This document shows, in pieces, positions 6,482 to 12,959 of a stretch of 22,887 bases of DNA; the stretch's first letter is position 1; each line of letters begins with the position of its first letter. A model generated the notes under the pieces. The model made no database searches, was not told the DNA's origin, and was given only the letters and a program-made list of their open reading frames with translations. The position numbers and the translations under genes are program-made. The DNA is from JBMNQS01 sp050944255 (GTDB lineage Bacteria > Bacillota > Clostridia > Christensenellales > Maliibacteriaceae): the NCBI GenBank assembly GCA_050944255.1, contig JBMNQS010000033.1, forward strand, positions 1 to 22,887, written 5' to 3'.

Positions 6482-7672
6482 TCAGTCCTTCCTGTACTTC
6501 GCCACAAAACGCGCCATGCGCTCCAGCGCCTGCGAGATATCCTCGGTAGCCGTGGCGTAGCTGCAGCGTATAAATCCCTCGCCGCTTGCCCCAAAGGCGG
6601 TACCCGGCACACAGGCCACTTTTTGCTCGTACAAGAGCCTGTCGCAGAACTCCTCGGACGAAAATCCGCAGCAGCGGATATCCGGGAAGACATAGAACGC
6701 GCCCATGGGCTCAAAGCACGGCAGGTTCATTTTTCTGAAACCGGCCATCATCATATTGCGTCTGCGGTTGTAGATCTGGCGCATTTCGTCCACAGCCTTA
6801 TAGTCGTCCTCATAACCGGCCTTCAGCGCCTCCTCGGCGGCTATCTGCCCGACCGTCGGCGCGCACATGATGGTGTACTGGTGAATTTTCACCAGCGGCT
6901 TCATGATTTCGCGCGGCGTGCAGACAAAGCCCAGGCGCCAGCCGGTCATGGCAAAGGATTTGGAGAAGCCGTTGAGCACGATGGTCCTTTCGCGCATTCC
7001 CGGCAGCGAGGCAATGGACACATGCTCGCCGTTATAGGTCAGTTCCGAATAGATTTCATCGGATATCACCAAAAGGTCCGTGCCGCGGATCACTTCGGCG
7101 ATCGCCTCAAGGTACGGTTTTTCCATTACCGCCCCGGTGGGGTTATTGGGATAGGGCAGTATCAGCGCCTTTGTCCTTGGCGTAATCTTCTCCAGTATGC
7201 TCTGGGGCCTGAGTTTAAATTCATCCTCCTGCCGCACGACAACGGGCACGGGCTCTCCGCCCGCGAATATCACGCCGGGCATATAGGAGACATAGCTGGG
7301 CTCGGGCACCAGCACCTCGTCGCCGGGCTCCAGGATCGTCCGCAGCGACAGGTCGATCCCCTCGCTGGCCCCGACGGTCACGAGGATTTCATCCTCTGCG
7401 CCGTACTGCAGAAGATAGCGGTGCTTCATATAGCGCTGTATTTCCTTGCGCAGGCCGATGGTGCCCCAGTTGGACGTATAGTGCGTCTGGCTGTCCTGGA
7501 TGGAGCGGATGGCCGCCTCGCAGATATGCCAGGGCGTGACAAAGTCCGGTTCCCCCACGCCAAGGGAGATGGCCGTCGGATCGTTCATTTCATTGACAAT
7601 ATCAAAAAACTTGCGGATGCCGGAGGGCGGTACCTCCTGCACCCTCTTATTCAACAATTTCTCATAGTTCAC
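6482..7672 (-). CDS. Pyridoxal-phosphate-dependent class I aminotransferase (PatA-like)
   Basis: The 396-residue enzyme is a fold-type I aminotransferase. PLP-binding K238 lies in NGFSKSFAMTGWRLGF. N177 in PNNPTGAVM, D205 and Y208 in SDEIYSE, R246, and a C-terminal arginine in FIRCSYA complete the set. It resembles Firmicute PatA/AraT-type enzymes that act on N-acetyl-diaminopimelate, aspartate or aromatic amino acids; specificity is open. The start is GTG at 7672-7670, overlapping the stop of the Lrp-type gene by four bases (GTGA), so translation is coupled; only a weak ribosome binding site is present. Control by its upstream Lrp partner is likely. It is only distantly related to the aminotransferase at 275-1468. 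Confidence 0.93.
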   Translation of the reverse strand: MNYEKLLNKRVQEVPPSGIRKFFDIVNEMNDPTAISLGVGEPDFVTPWHICEAAIRSIQDSQTHYTSNWGTIGLRKEIQRYMKHRYLLQYGAEDEILVTVGASEGIDLSLRTILEPGDEVLVPEPSYVSYMPGVIFAGGEPVPVVVRQEDEFKLRPQSILEKITPRTKALILPYPNNPTGAVMEKPYLEAIAEVIRGTDLLVISDEIYSELTYNGEHVSIASLPGMRERTIVLNGFSKSFAMTGWRLGFVCTPREIMKPLVKIHQYTIMCAPTVGQIAAEEALKAGYEDDYKAVDEMRQIYNRRRNMMMAGFRKMNLPCFEPMGAFYVFPDIRCCGFSSEEFCDRLLYEQKVACVPGTAFGASGEGFIRCSYATATEDISQALERMARFVAKYRKD

Positions 7673-8160
7673 GGCGATACCGCCAATCTGCGATCGGAGC
7701 TTTGTCCATCGAGGATGACGCCGTCGCTCTTGTAGCGTTTAAGCATGAAATGGGTCGCCGTAGACTGCACGCCGTCGATGACAGAGAGCTTCTGCGAGAC
7801 AAACATGGCTACGCTTTTAAGGCTGTTGCCCTCCACGCGCACCATAAAATCATAGGGGCCGCTCATCAGGTACATAGCCTTGACTTCGGGATAACGGTAG
7901 ATTTTCTCGGCAATGGAGTCAAACCCGCGTTCGCTCTGGGGGGTTACGCGCACCTCGATCCAGGCCTGCACGATCTCCCTGTCGACTCTTTCCCAGTCGA
8001 TCAGGGCGCGGTAGCGGATAATCACGCCGTCCTGTTCAAGTTTATCGATGCAGGCTTGAACGGCCGCGGCGCTCTCACCCACCATTTCTGCAATCTTTTC
8101 AGGTGCAGTACGGGCGTCTTCACATAAGATGTCCAGGATTTCGTGTTCAAGTTTCTGCAT
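7669..8160 (-). CDS. Lrp/AsnC family transcriptional regulator
   Basis: The 163-residue protein has an N-terminal helix-turn-helix (about residues 4-50, with an LEHEILDILCEDAR start) and a C-terminal ligand-sensing RAM/AsnC domain (about 65-140). Lrp-type proteins bind DNA as dimers or octamers and respond to amino acids. The frame stays open further upstream to 8319, but I chose ATG at 8160 because GGAGGA lies eight bases before it. The extension would run through the promoter repeats. The gene is directly followed, with a 4-base overlap, by an aminotransferase, so it probably controls amino acid metabolism through this operon and itself. Confidence 0.88.
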   Translation of the reverse strand: MQKLEHEILDILCEDARTAPEKIAEMVGESAAAVQACIDKLEQDGVIIRYRALIDWERVDREIVQAWIEVRVTPQSERGFDSIAEKIYRYPEVKAMYLMSGPYDFMVRVEGNSLKSVAMFVSQKLSVIDGVQSTATHFMLKRYKSDGVILDGQSSDRRLAVSP

Positions 8161-8198
8161 CGCTCTTTCCTCCGTTTCTCGTATTTTGTCCCTTTCCG

Positions 8199-8232
8199 AC
8201 ATTGTATCATCGGTTTGAAACATTGTATCATC
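8199..8232 (-). promoter_or_regulatory. Tandem 13-bp repeats carrying -10 boxes upstream of the Lrp gene
   Basis: ACATTGTATCATC occurs twice (8199-8211 and 8220-8232) with a period of 21 bases, two turns of the helix. On the minus strand each copy includes TGATACAAT, an extended -10 box (TACAAT at 8206-8201 and 8227-8222). Neither has a good -35. Two same-face repeats at the promoter fit autoregulation by the Lrp product; this is inference. Confidence 0.5.
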
Positions 8233-8370
8233 TAAGCGTAAAAAAAGCCATAAACATTTTGACAATATTGCCCAGACAGGTAGGCTTATCTCTCCTTTAA
8301 AATGCACAGCGCCCGCCATGGAGGCTTAAGGCTCCCACTCCCTGACACCCATAAAATTCCGCCCAATTAA

Positions 8371-8395
8371 AAAACGGCGGCCCGGGCGCCGTTTT
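8371..8395 (-). terminator. Distal copy of the cupin-gene terminator hairpin (with T-run)
   Basis: The stem AAAACGGCG/CGCCGTTTT (8371-8379 with 8387-8395) encloses a GC-rich loop. On the minus strand it is followed by a run of T at 8374-8369. It is a slightly diverged copy of the hairpin at 8595-8617, on the other side of the repeated element. The pair looks like one terminator split and duplicated. Confidence 0.7.
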
Positions 8396-8594
8396 CAGAC
8401 TGTCAAAAAGTTCCTTTTGGGGTTATTAGGGGGCCGGAGCCCCCTAATTTTAATTCCGTGGGCAAGGGCGACATGTGCGGCCGCAGCGCACTCCTCTCAG
8501 GGTTTTCCGACTGCTGCAAAAACCGTCCGTTTGGTTTTTGCAGCAGGAAAAGCCCTGGCAGATCCGTCAAAAAACAAAGTTTTTTGACGGCCTC
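8396..8594 (-). mobile_element. About 200-bp structured repeat element, copy 1 (candidate non-autonomous mobile element)
   Basis: This 199-base segment is about 89% identical by eye to the reverse complement of 18398-18599, with the same end points. Read on the minus strand it runs from GAGGCCGTCAAAAAAC to TTGACAGTCTG; the two ends form an imperfect inverted repeat sharing GTCAAAAA. Inside are several hairpins. One is CCGTCAAAAAAC/GTTTTTTGACGG. The second is a long interrupted stem in which CAGGG and TTTTCC pair with their complements around GCTGCAAAAACC/GGTTTTTGCAGC. The third is TTAGGGGGC/GCCCCCTAA. It is flanked by two copies of the local terminator hairpin (8374-8395 and 8595-8617). There is no transposase inside, so it would need help in trans. 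No named family is recognised. Confidence 0.75.
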
Positions 8595-8617
8595 ACGGCG
8601 GCCCAGGCCGCCGTTTT
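8595..8617 (-). terminator. Proximal copy of the cupin-gene terminator hairpin
   Basis: A 9-bp stem, ACGGCGGCC/GGCCGCCGT, lies 10 bases after the cupin stop. On the minus strand the bases that follow are GAGGCC, the start of the repeat element, instead of a T-run. The T-run is found only after the distal copy at 8371-8395. The two copies differ by one substitution and one deletion. Confidence 0.7.
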
Positions 8618-8626
8618 ATTCCGCAA

Positions 8627-8980
8627 TCAGTCCAGCACGATGGTTGCCAGGATCACCAGGTCCTCGTCGGAGCGGTTTTCCACGCCGTGGCTGGCGCCGC
8701 CGCCCGTTGCGATCACGTCGCCTTCGGAGACGCGGATGCGCTGGCCTCCGTCGGTAATAATGCCCTCGCCGCGGAGCACGTAATAGAATTCGGTCTCATC
8801 CACATGGGCGTGCTCCCCCAGCGAGCAGCCGGCGGGCACGGTCATTTTGGCGTACAGGCGGCATTTTTCCGGCAGTTTGGACGCATCCTCGTAAAGGTGC
8901 TCAAAGGTGATGGTCCCGACGCCTCCGCGAACGTTTTCCCGTTTTTCGGCGCACAGTTTATCACTAGGTATATAGGCCAT
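8627..8980 (-). CDS. Small cupin-domain protein
   Basis: The 117-residue protein is a single cupin_2 barrel. Motif 1 fits G-x5-HxH-x4-E-x6-G with His57, His59 and Glu64, and motif 2 supplies His98 (GDVIATGGGASHGVEN), so the four usual metal ligands are present. Such small cupins bind a divalent metal and often a small organic acid or sugar; the substrate is unknown. The start has GGAGAGGAG upstream. The promoter overlaps a palindrome (9014-9038). The gene stands alone and is followed by the duplicated terminator and the repeat element. Confidence 0.88.
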   Translation of the reverse strand: MAYIPSDKLCAEKRENVRGGVGTITFEHLYEDASKLPEKCRLYAKMTVPAGCSLGEHAHVDETEFYYVLRGEGIITDGGQRIRVSEGDVIATGGGASHGVENRSDEDLVILATIVLD

Positions 8981-9013
8981 AAGTTCCGCTCCTCTCCTTT
9001 TTATGATTTATAT

Positions 9014-9038
9014 TGTAAACTCATCGCATTGGTTTACA
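9014..9038. promoter_or_regulatory. Palindrome over the cupin-gene promoter
   Basis: TGTAAAC (9014-9020) and GTTTACA (9032-9038) form a 7-bp inverted repeat with an 11-base spacer. On the minus strand one arm overlaps TACAAT, the likely -10 box (9016-9011), and the other overlaps the -35 position. This is a good geometry for a dimeric repressor. The half-site resembles a BirA box but the spacing is too short for one. Confidence 0.5.
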
Positions 9039-9170
9039 TTTTAAATACACTCCCGCAAAGAGACGGCGTTCCGGTAGGCTTTCCTCTGCGCCCCAGCCGG
9101 CATTCTCTACCCGTCCGCTGCTAGGCGGCGGGAAAAACGGCCGGCTGAAGGGACGTTTGCATCGGCTCGA

Positions 9171-10460
9171 TCAGTCCCTGCCCTCCACGCGGATCACATT
9201 GGTGATGCTCACAACGTCGGGATGCTCGGCCATGGCGGCCACGGCGGACTTGACCGACTGTTCCTTGGACCTGTGGGTCACCCATACGATAGGAACATCC
9301 GGCGTGGATCGGTCCTTTTGGATCACCGAGGAGATACTTACGCCGAAGCTGCCCAATATGCCCGCTACGTTGGCCAGCACGCCGGGCCTGTCGTGGACCA
9401 CCATATTGATGTAGAATCCGCTTTTCCAGTCCTCTTCCAGCGTGAATTCATCGGTGATCTCATAGGTGTTTTTAAACGGAACGTAATAATGGCTATCCCG
9501 CTTTGCCGCCGCCACCATATCCGATACGATGGCGCTTCCCGTGGGCATATCGCCGGCGCCGCGGCCATAGAGCATGATGTCCCCCACGGCGTCGCCCTTG
9601 AGGTAGATGGCGTTGTACGCGCCGCGCACGGTGGCCAGCGGATGTTCGTTGGGGATAAACGTGGGATGCACGCGTACGGCAATGCGGCCGTCCTCCCAGC
9701 GTTTGCCAATGGCCAGCAGCTTCAGCGTCAAACCCAGCTCCTTGCCGTAGGCGATATCTTCCTTCGTGATCTTGGTGATGCCCTCATGGTAGATGCACTC
9801 CACCGGCACGTGGGCATGAAACGCCAGGGACGAGAGAATAGACAGCTTGTAGACCGCGTCGAGGCCCTCCACATCGTAGGTGGGGTCCGGCTCGGCATAG
9901 CCAAGCTCCATAGCTTCGGCCAGTGCGTCCTGGTAGGACAGCCCCTCTTCGAGCATACGGGTCATGATGTAGTTGGTGGTGCCGTTGATGATGCCCATCA
10001 CCTCGGTGATGTTGTTGGCCTGCATGCTGTCCCAGAGCGTCTTGATGACGGGAATGCCGCCGCCGACGCTGGCTTCGTAGTAAAGGCCGGCGCTTCCCTT
10101 TTTGGCCGCGGCCTCCAGGTCCGGCCAATGGGTGGCCACCACGTTCTTATTGGCGGTCACGACGCTCTTTCCGTTTTCGAGCGCCCGCACGAGGTATTCG
10201 TGCGCCGGCTCCTCGCCGCCCATGAACTCGGCCACCATATCAATATCCGGGTTCTCCAGCACGTCGGAGGGCTCCTGGGTCAGAAGCTCCGGCGCCACCG
10301 CCACCTCACGCGCCTTGTTTTTGTCGCGCACCAGGATTTTAGCGATCTGAAAGGTCACGCCTTCATGCTTGGCGATGTTCTCACCGTTTTTCATCAGTAT
10401 TTTGACTACGCCGCTGCCGATGTTTCCAAGCCCCAGCAGTCCTAAACGTATATGTTTCAT
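9171..10460 (-). CDS. hom: Homoserine dehydrogenase
   Basis: The 429-residue enzyme reduces aspartate semialdehyde to homoserine with NAD(P)H, the branch point to threonine and methionine. It has a Rossmann domain with GLGNIGSG (residues 10-17) and the conserved TANKNVVA. The catalytic domain contains GGGIPVI, INGTTNYI and the DAVYKL motif carrying the catalytic Lys205. A C-terminal ACT domain (about 350-425, FYINMVVHDRPGVLANVAG) is present, typical of monofunctional Gram-positive enzymes that are inhibited by threonine. The ATG overlaps the coaX stop by four bases (ATGA), so it is the last gene of the ECF-coaX-hom operon. A pantothenate-linked operon is an unusual place for hom. Confidence 0.96.
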   Translation of the reverse strand: MKHIRLGLLGLGNIGSGVVKILMKNGENIAKHEGVTFQIAKILVRDKNKAREVAVAPELLTQEPSDVLENPDIDMVAEFMGGEEPAHEYLVRALENGKSVVTANKNVVATHWPDLEAAAKKGSAGLYYEASVGGGIPVIKTLWDSMQANNITEVMGIINGTTNYIMTRMLEEGLSYQDALAEAMELGYAEPDPTYDVEGLDAVYKLSILSSLAFHAHVPVECIYHEGITKITKEDIAYGKELGLTLKLLAIGKRWEDGRIAVRVHPTFIPNEHPLATVRGAYNAIYLKGDAVGDIMLYGRGAGDMPTGSAIVSDMVAAAKRDSHYYVPFKNTYEITDEFTLEEDWKSGFYINMVVHDRPGVLANVAGILGSFGVSISSVIQKDRSTPDVPIVWVTHRSKEQSVKSAVAAMAEHPDVVSITNVIRVEGRD

Positions 10461-11257
10461 TGATCGGTCCCCTTTCCTTGCTCGAAATTTTTAAAATTCC
10501 GCTGATACAGAATATTAAGCCCGTATAAAGACAGTTCCTGATCAATGGCGTCGAAGCAGTTCGTCTCCACGGCGATCAGGTGCGCCAGGCCGCCGGTGGC
10601 CACCACGTACGCATTTTTGTCTCCCAGCTCGTCTTTCATCTTTTTGACAATGTACTCCACCTGTCCAACATAGCCGTAGATGATACCGGCCTGCATGTTG
10701 GACACCGTAGTTCGCCCGATCACCGACTCGGGCATGGTCAGCTCCACCGTCGGCAGCTTGGACGTATTTTTCACCAGCGCGTCGGTGGCCACTTTGAGTC
10801 CCGGACAGATGGCGCCGCCCAGGAACGCGCCGTCTTTTGAGATGACGTTGAAGGTGGTGGCCGTACCGAAGTCCACCACGATGCACGGGCCGCCGAAACG
10901 GGTATAGGCCGCCACCGCCGTAACGATGCGGTCCGAGCCCACCTCGCGCGGGTCCTCGTAGAGGATATTCAGGCCCGTTTTGACGCCCGGCCCCACCATG
11001 ATGGGTTTCCTGCCGAAAAAGTCGCGGATCATGTGCTCCATGGTGTAATTGCTCGCCGGCACCACGGAAGACATGATCACGCCCAGGATATCGTCTTTGT
11101 CATAGCCGCTGAAACGAAGCAGCGCGTCAAAATACACGCCGTATTCATCCGACGTGCGCAGCCTGTCTGTGGCCATACGCCAGGAGGCGCACAGTTTACT
11201 GCCGTCAAACAGCCCCGTTTTGATATTCGTATTGCCGATATCCAGCACCAGTATCAT
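10457..11257 (-). CDS. coaX: Type III pantothenate kinase
   Basis: The 266-residue protein phosphorylates pantothenate, the first step of coenzyme A synthesis, with ATP. The family signature MILVLDIGNTNIKTGLFDG opens the protein. Also present are GVKTGLNILYEDPREVGSDR, the DFGTATTFN phosphate-binding segment and GGAICPGLK. CoaX enzymes need a monovalent cation and are not inhibited by CoA. AGGAG precedes the ATG, which overlaps the stop of the upstream transporter gene by four bases; its own stop overlaps hom. The upstream S component probably supplies its substrate. Confidence 0.96.
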   Translation of the reverse strand: MILVLDIGNTNIKTGLFDGSKLCASWRMATDRLRTSDEYGVYFDALLRFSGYDKDDILGVIMSSVVPASNYTMEHMIRDFFGRKPIMVGPGVKTGLNILYEDPREVGSDRIVTAVAAYTRFGGPCIVVDFGTATTFNVISKDGAFLGGAICPGLKVATDALVKNTSKLPTVELTMPESVIGRTTVSNMQAGIIYGYVGQVEYIVKKMKDELGDKNAYVVATGGLAHLIAVETNCFDAIDQELSLYGLNILYQRNFKNFEQGKGTDQ

Positions 11258-11937
11258 GGACAGCTCCTATGCTTCTCGGTTTTCTCCGCTTTTTTCGGTG
11301 TCACGGCCCCGTTCCTGCCGGTGACGCGCTTTAATATCCGCACGATGGCCACGGTGAGGATCACCGCCACGATGATCTCCGGCACGCCGTTTGTCATAAA
11401 GATACCCCAGATGACGTATCCCACCGTTTCGGGCGGGACGTTCGCCGCCTGCGCGTACTGCGGCGCGTAGATCAGCGCCAGAAGGCCCAGCACGCCGGCG
11501 GTGTTGACGGCCGTCGCGCCGGCGGCGGCCACGGCGGCGGCCACCGAATCGGCCGCTCTCTCCCTTGCGGGCGACAACGCTTTTTTGCCGGCGGCGATCC
11601 TGAATATCCCCCGGTAGAGCCATGCCGCCACCAGGCCGATCAGTATCCTGGGCACCACCGAAACCAGCGGGTTTAAAAGAAAGGGGCTCAAGATGCTCGT
11701 GGGCGCGATCAGCGCTTTCAAAAGGGAAAAGATGCCGAATATGGCGCCGACGATCATCCCCACCACCGGTCCTTCCAGTATGGCGCCGATGATCACCGGA
11801 ATATGCATCGTGGTGGCGTTGGCCATGGGCAAGGGAATCATGCCGATGGGCGTGAGGCCAAGCACGATGGACACTGCGCCCAAGAGCGCCGTCACCACCA
11901 TTTTACGCGTGCGTTCTTTACGTTTATCCGTATTCAT
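11254..11937 (-). CDS. ECF transporter S component, probably for pantothenate
   Basis: The 227-residue membrane protein has about six helices. Its start (after a basic N-terminus) contains GLTPIGMIPLPMANATTMHIP, typical of ECF_trnsprt-family S components. The GGxxG-like AILEGPVVGMIVGAIFGIF follows. S components bind a vitamin and work with the shared EcfT and EcfA1/A2 proteins, which are not encoded here. Pantothenate is the probable substrate because coaX follows directly with a 4-base overlap, but that is inference from context. AGGAGG lies five bases before the ATG. The C-terminus is a Lys/Glu-rich tail. A long leader precedes the gene. Confidence 0.85.
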   Translation of the reverse strand: MNTDKRKERTRKMVVTALLGAVSIVLGLTPIGMIPLPMANATTMHIPVIIGAILEGPVVGMIVGAIFGIFSLLKALIAPTSILSPFLLNPLVSVVPRILIGLVAAWLYRGIFRIAAGKKALSPARERAADSVAAAVAAAGATAVNTAGVLGLLALIYAPQYAQAANVPPETVGYVIWGIFMTNGVPEIIVAVILTVAIVRILKRVTGRNGAVTPKKAEKTEKHRSCP

Positions 11938-12073
11938 TTTGTCCTCCTGTTCGGGTTCCTCTTTTTAAGGATACCCGACAATATGGAAGAAAGACTTCCC
12001 GCGCCGCGTTTTTTTCATGTCCGGCGCCGCATGTATTTTGGGCCGTGCAGCATCCAGGGATTACCGCCGGCTT
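11938..12073 (-). promoter_or_regulatory. About 136-base leader of the ECF-coaX-hom operon
   Basis: Transcription should start near 12073, leaving a long untranslated leader. It contains GCGCCG/CGGCGC with an A-rich loop (about 12001-12027). Just before the ribosome binding site, TCGGGT/ACCCGA with an adjoining TCC/GGA pair forms a hairpin (about 11950-11980). No T-box or known riboswitch consensus was recognised. Regulation by the leader is possible but unproven. Confidence 0.4.
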
Positions 12074-12079
12074 ATGGGC

Positions 12080-12108
12080 ATTATAACAGAGCTCAACCCA
12101 TTGTTCAA
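12080..12108 (-). promoter_or_regulatory. Sigma-A promoter of the ECF-coaX-hom operon
   Basis: On the minus strand, TTGAAC (12108-12103), a 17-base spacer and a perfect TATAAT (12085-12080). It is divergent from the promoter at 12215-12243, about 107 bases away. Confidence 0.8.
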
Positions 12109-12214
12109 TGACCGGCATTCCATGCGGCGCTAAATTGCGGCAATTTTTCCCTTGGGTCCATGGAATTTCACTGTGCTTCCGACCGCCTTGCCCCATATTT
12201 CTTTGTCCGGCGTA

Positions 12215-12243
12215 TTGAATGTTACTATTAAAACAGTTATAAT
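12215..12243 (+). promoter_or_regulatory. Sigma-A promoter upstream of the structured leader and yjbQ
   Basis: TTGAAT (12215-12220), a 17-base spacer and a perfect TATAAT (12238-12243) give a strong consensus match. The predicted start near 12250 is about 254 bases before the yjbQ start codon. Confidence 0.75.
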
Positions 12244-12249
12244 AAAAAC

Positions 12250-12450
12250 CATAAATATACGGCCCGGATTCAGCCGCGTGCATGGCAAGCTGTTCCGCGC
12301 CTCAATGCACTTGATCCAGCTCAGCGGTTTACATGGCGCGTTATCGTATCTGGGATTGCGCGCATGTGTAAGGCAATACGATCAGGTATTGCCATCAAGG
12401 GGAGGCGTTCCTGCAAGGCTGCAAAGCCGCGCAGGAATCGTCTCTTTTTA
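12250..12450 (+). ncRNA. Candidate structured leader RNA or small RNA upstream of yjbQ
   Basis: No gene fits this stretch, but the RNA can fold into a nested, long-range structure. An outer helix pairs CGCCTC (12298-12303) with GAGGCG (12402-12407), and a second pairs CTTGAT (12310-12315) with ATCAAG (12394-12399). Inside are a hairpin built from TTACATG-CGCG (12329-12340) and CGCG-CATG-TAA (12359-12371), and a perfect 8-bp hairpin GGCAATAC/GTATTGCC (12372-12393). The latter abuts the second helix. A terminator hairpin follows immediately (12408-12449). With the strong promoter upstream it could be a free-standing RNA of about 200 bases or a riboswitch-like attenuator. No known class (TPP, cobalamin, FMN, SAM, c-di-GMP, 6S) was recognised. 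Confidence 0.55.
12408..12449 (+). terminator. Intrinsic terminator or attenuator before yjbQ
   Basis: TTCCTGC/GCAGGAA (12408-12414 with 12431-12437) encloses an inner GGCT/AGCC pair with a GCAA loop. A T-run follows at 12445-12449. It lies directly after the structured RNA and 54 bases before yjbQ. Confidence 0.65.
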
Positions 12451-12503
12451 GCAATAATTTTTTGTTCAAATGCCGAAAATAAGAAAAAACAATGGGGGTC
12501 GTT

Positions 12504-12905
12504 ATGCGTCGTCTTTTTGAATTCCCGCTGCGCACCAGGGCCGAGGGCCTGCACGACATCACCGCTTCGGTGCGGCAGGCCATCGCCGATTCGGGAGTGC
12601 AAAGCGGCATAGCCGTCGTCTATTGCCCGCATACCACCGCAGGCATCACCATCAATGAAAACGCGGACCCGGACGTGGCGCCCGATCTGCTGTTCGCGCT
12701 GAACAGGGCTTTTCCCAGCCACAGGGAATTTGTCCACATGGAGGGCAACAGCGCCGCGCACATGAAATCTTCCGTCGTTGGCGCCGCCCAGCAGATCATC
12801 ATCCATGGCGGCAAGCCGCTTCTGGGCACCTGGCAGGGCATTTTCTTCTGTGAGTTCGACGGCCCCCGCAGCCGCCGCTTCCATGTAAAGATTCTGGAGG
12901 GTTAG
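12504..12905 (+). CDS. YjbQ family protein (secondary thiamine-phosphate synthase-like, UPF0047)
   Basis: The 133-residue protein carries the family hallmarks PHTTAGITINENADPDV, HMEGNSAAHMKSSVVG and GTWQGIFFCEFDGPRSRR. The conserved His, Glu and Asp of these blocks line the presumed active site. E. coli YjbQ has weak thiamine-phosphate synthase activity; the natural role is unclear. An in-frame ATG four codons upstream (12492) has no ribosome binding site, whereas GGGGG lies seven bases before the ATG at 12504, so I use the latter. The gene is preceded by a strong promoter, a structured leader and a terminator hairpin, which suggests attenuation control. It is convergent with the SDR gene. 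Confidence 0.9.
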   Translation: MRRLFEFPLRTRAEGLHDITASVRQAIADSGVQSGIAVVYCPHTTAGITINENADPDVAPDLLFALNRAFPSHREFVHMEGNSAAHMKSSVVGAAQQIIIHGGKPLLGTWQGIFFCEFDGPRSRRFHVKILEG

Positions 12906-12913
12906 CCTGGGCA

Positions 12914-12935
12914 GCCATGTCTTGGCGGGTTTTTT
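12914..12935 (+). terminator. Weak intrinsic terminator after yjbQ
   Basis: GCCA-TGTCT-TGGC (12914-12926) is followed by GGG and six T (12930-12935). The stem is only four base pairs, so the call is tentative. Confidence 0.35.
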
Positions 12936-12959
12936 ATAATTTTTTCGTGGGTTCAAAGG

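Noticed and set aside
6233..7735. A 500-codon open frame on the plus strand
   Set aside because: It lies antisense to the rhomboid and aminotransferase genes, whose active-site motifs are unmistakable. The product is rich in His, Arg and Gly as expected from a GC-rich shadow frame and resembles no family.
8161..8319. An N-terminal extension of the Lrp-type regulator
   Set aside because: The frame is open, but it would translate the tandem promoter repeats, and the only good ribosome binding site is at the ATG at 8160.
8475..8600. A small conserved protein in the repeated element
   Set aside because: The frame is shared by both copies, but most differences are amino-acid changing and fall in hairpin loops, and no ribosome binding site precedes the GTG.
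9011..9040. BirA (biotin) operator
   Set aside because: The half-sites are similar, but the spacer is well short of the usual distance and the gene is a cupin rather than a biotin gene.
9222..10445. A 407-codon plus-strand frame
   Set aside because: Antisense to homoserine dehydrogenase; composition typical of a shadow frame.
12250..12450. TPP riboswitch ahead of yjbQ
   Set aside because: The CUGAGA and CCUGAUCUGGAUAAURCCRGCG elements are missing; the fold does not match.
12321..12956. A 211-codon minus-strand frame across the yjbQ leader and gene
   Set aside because: It is antisense to yjbQ, lacks a ribosome binding site and has no recognisable product; the leader is better explained by RNA structure.
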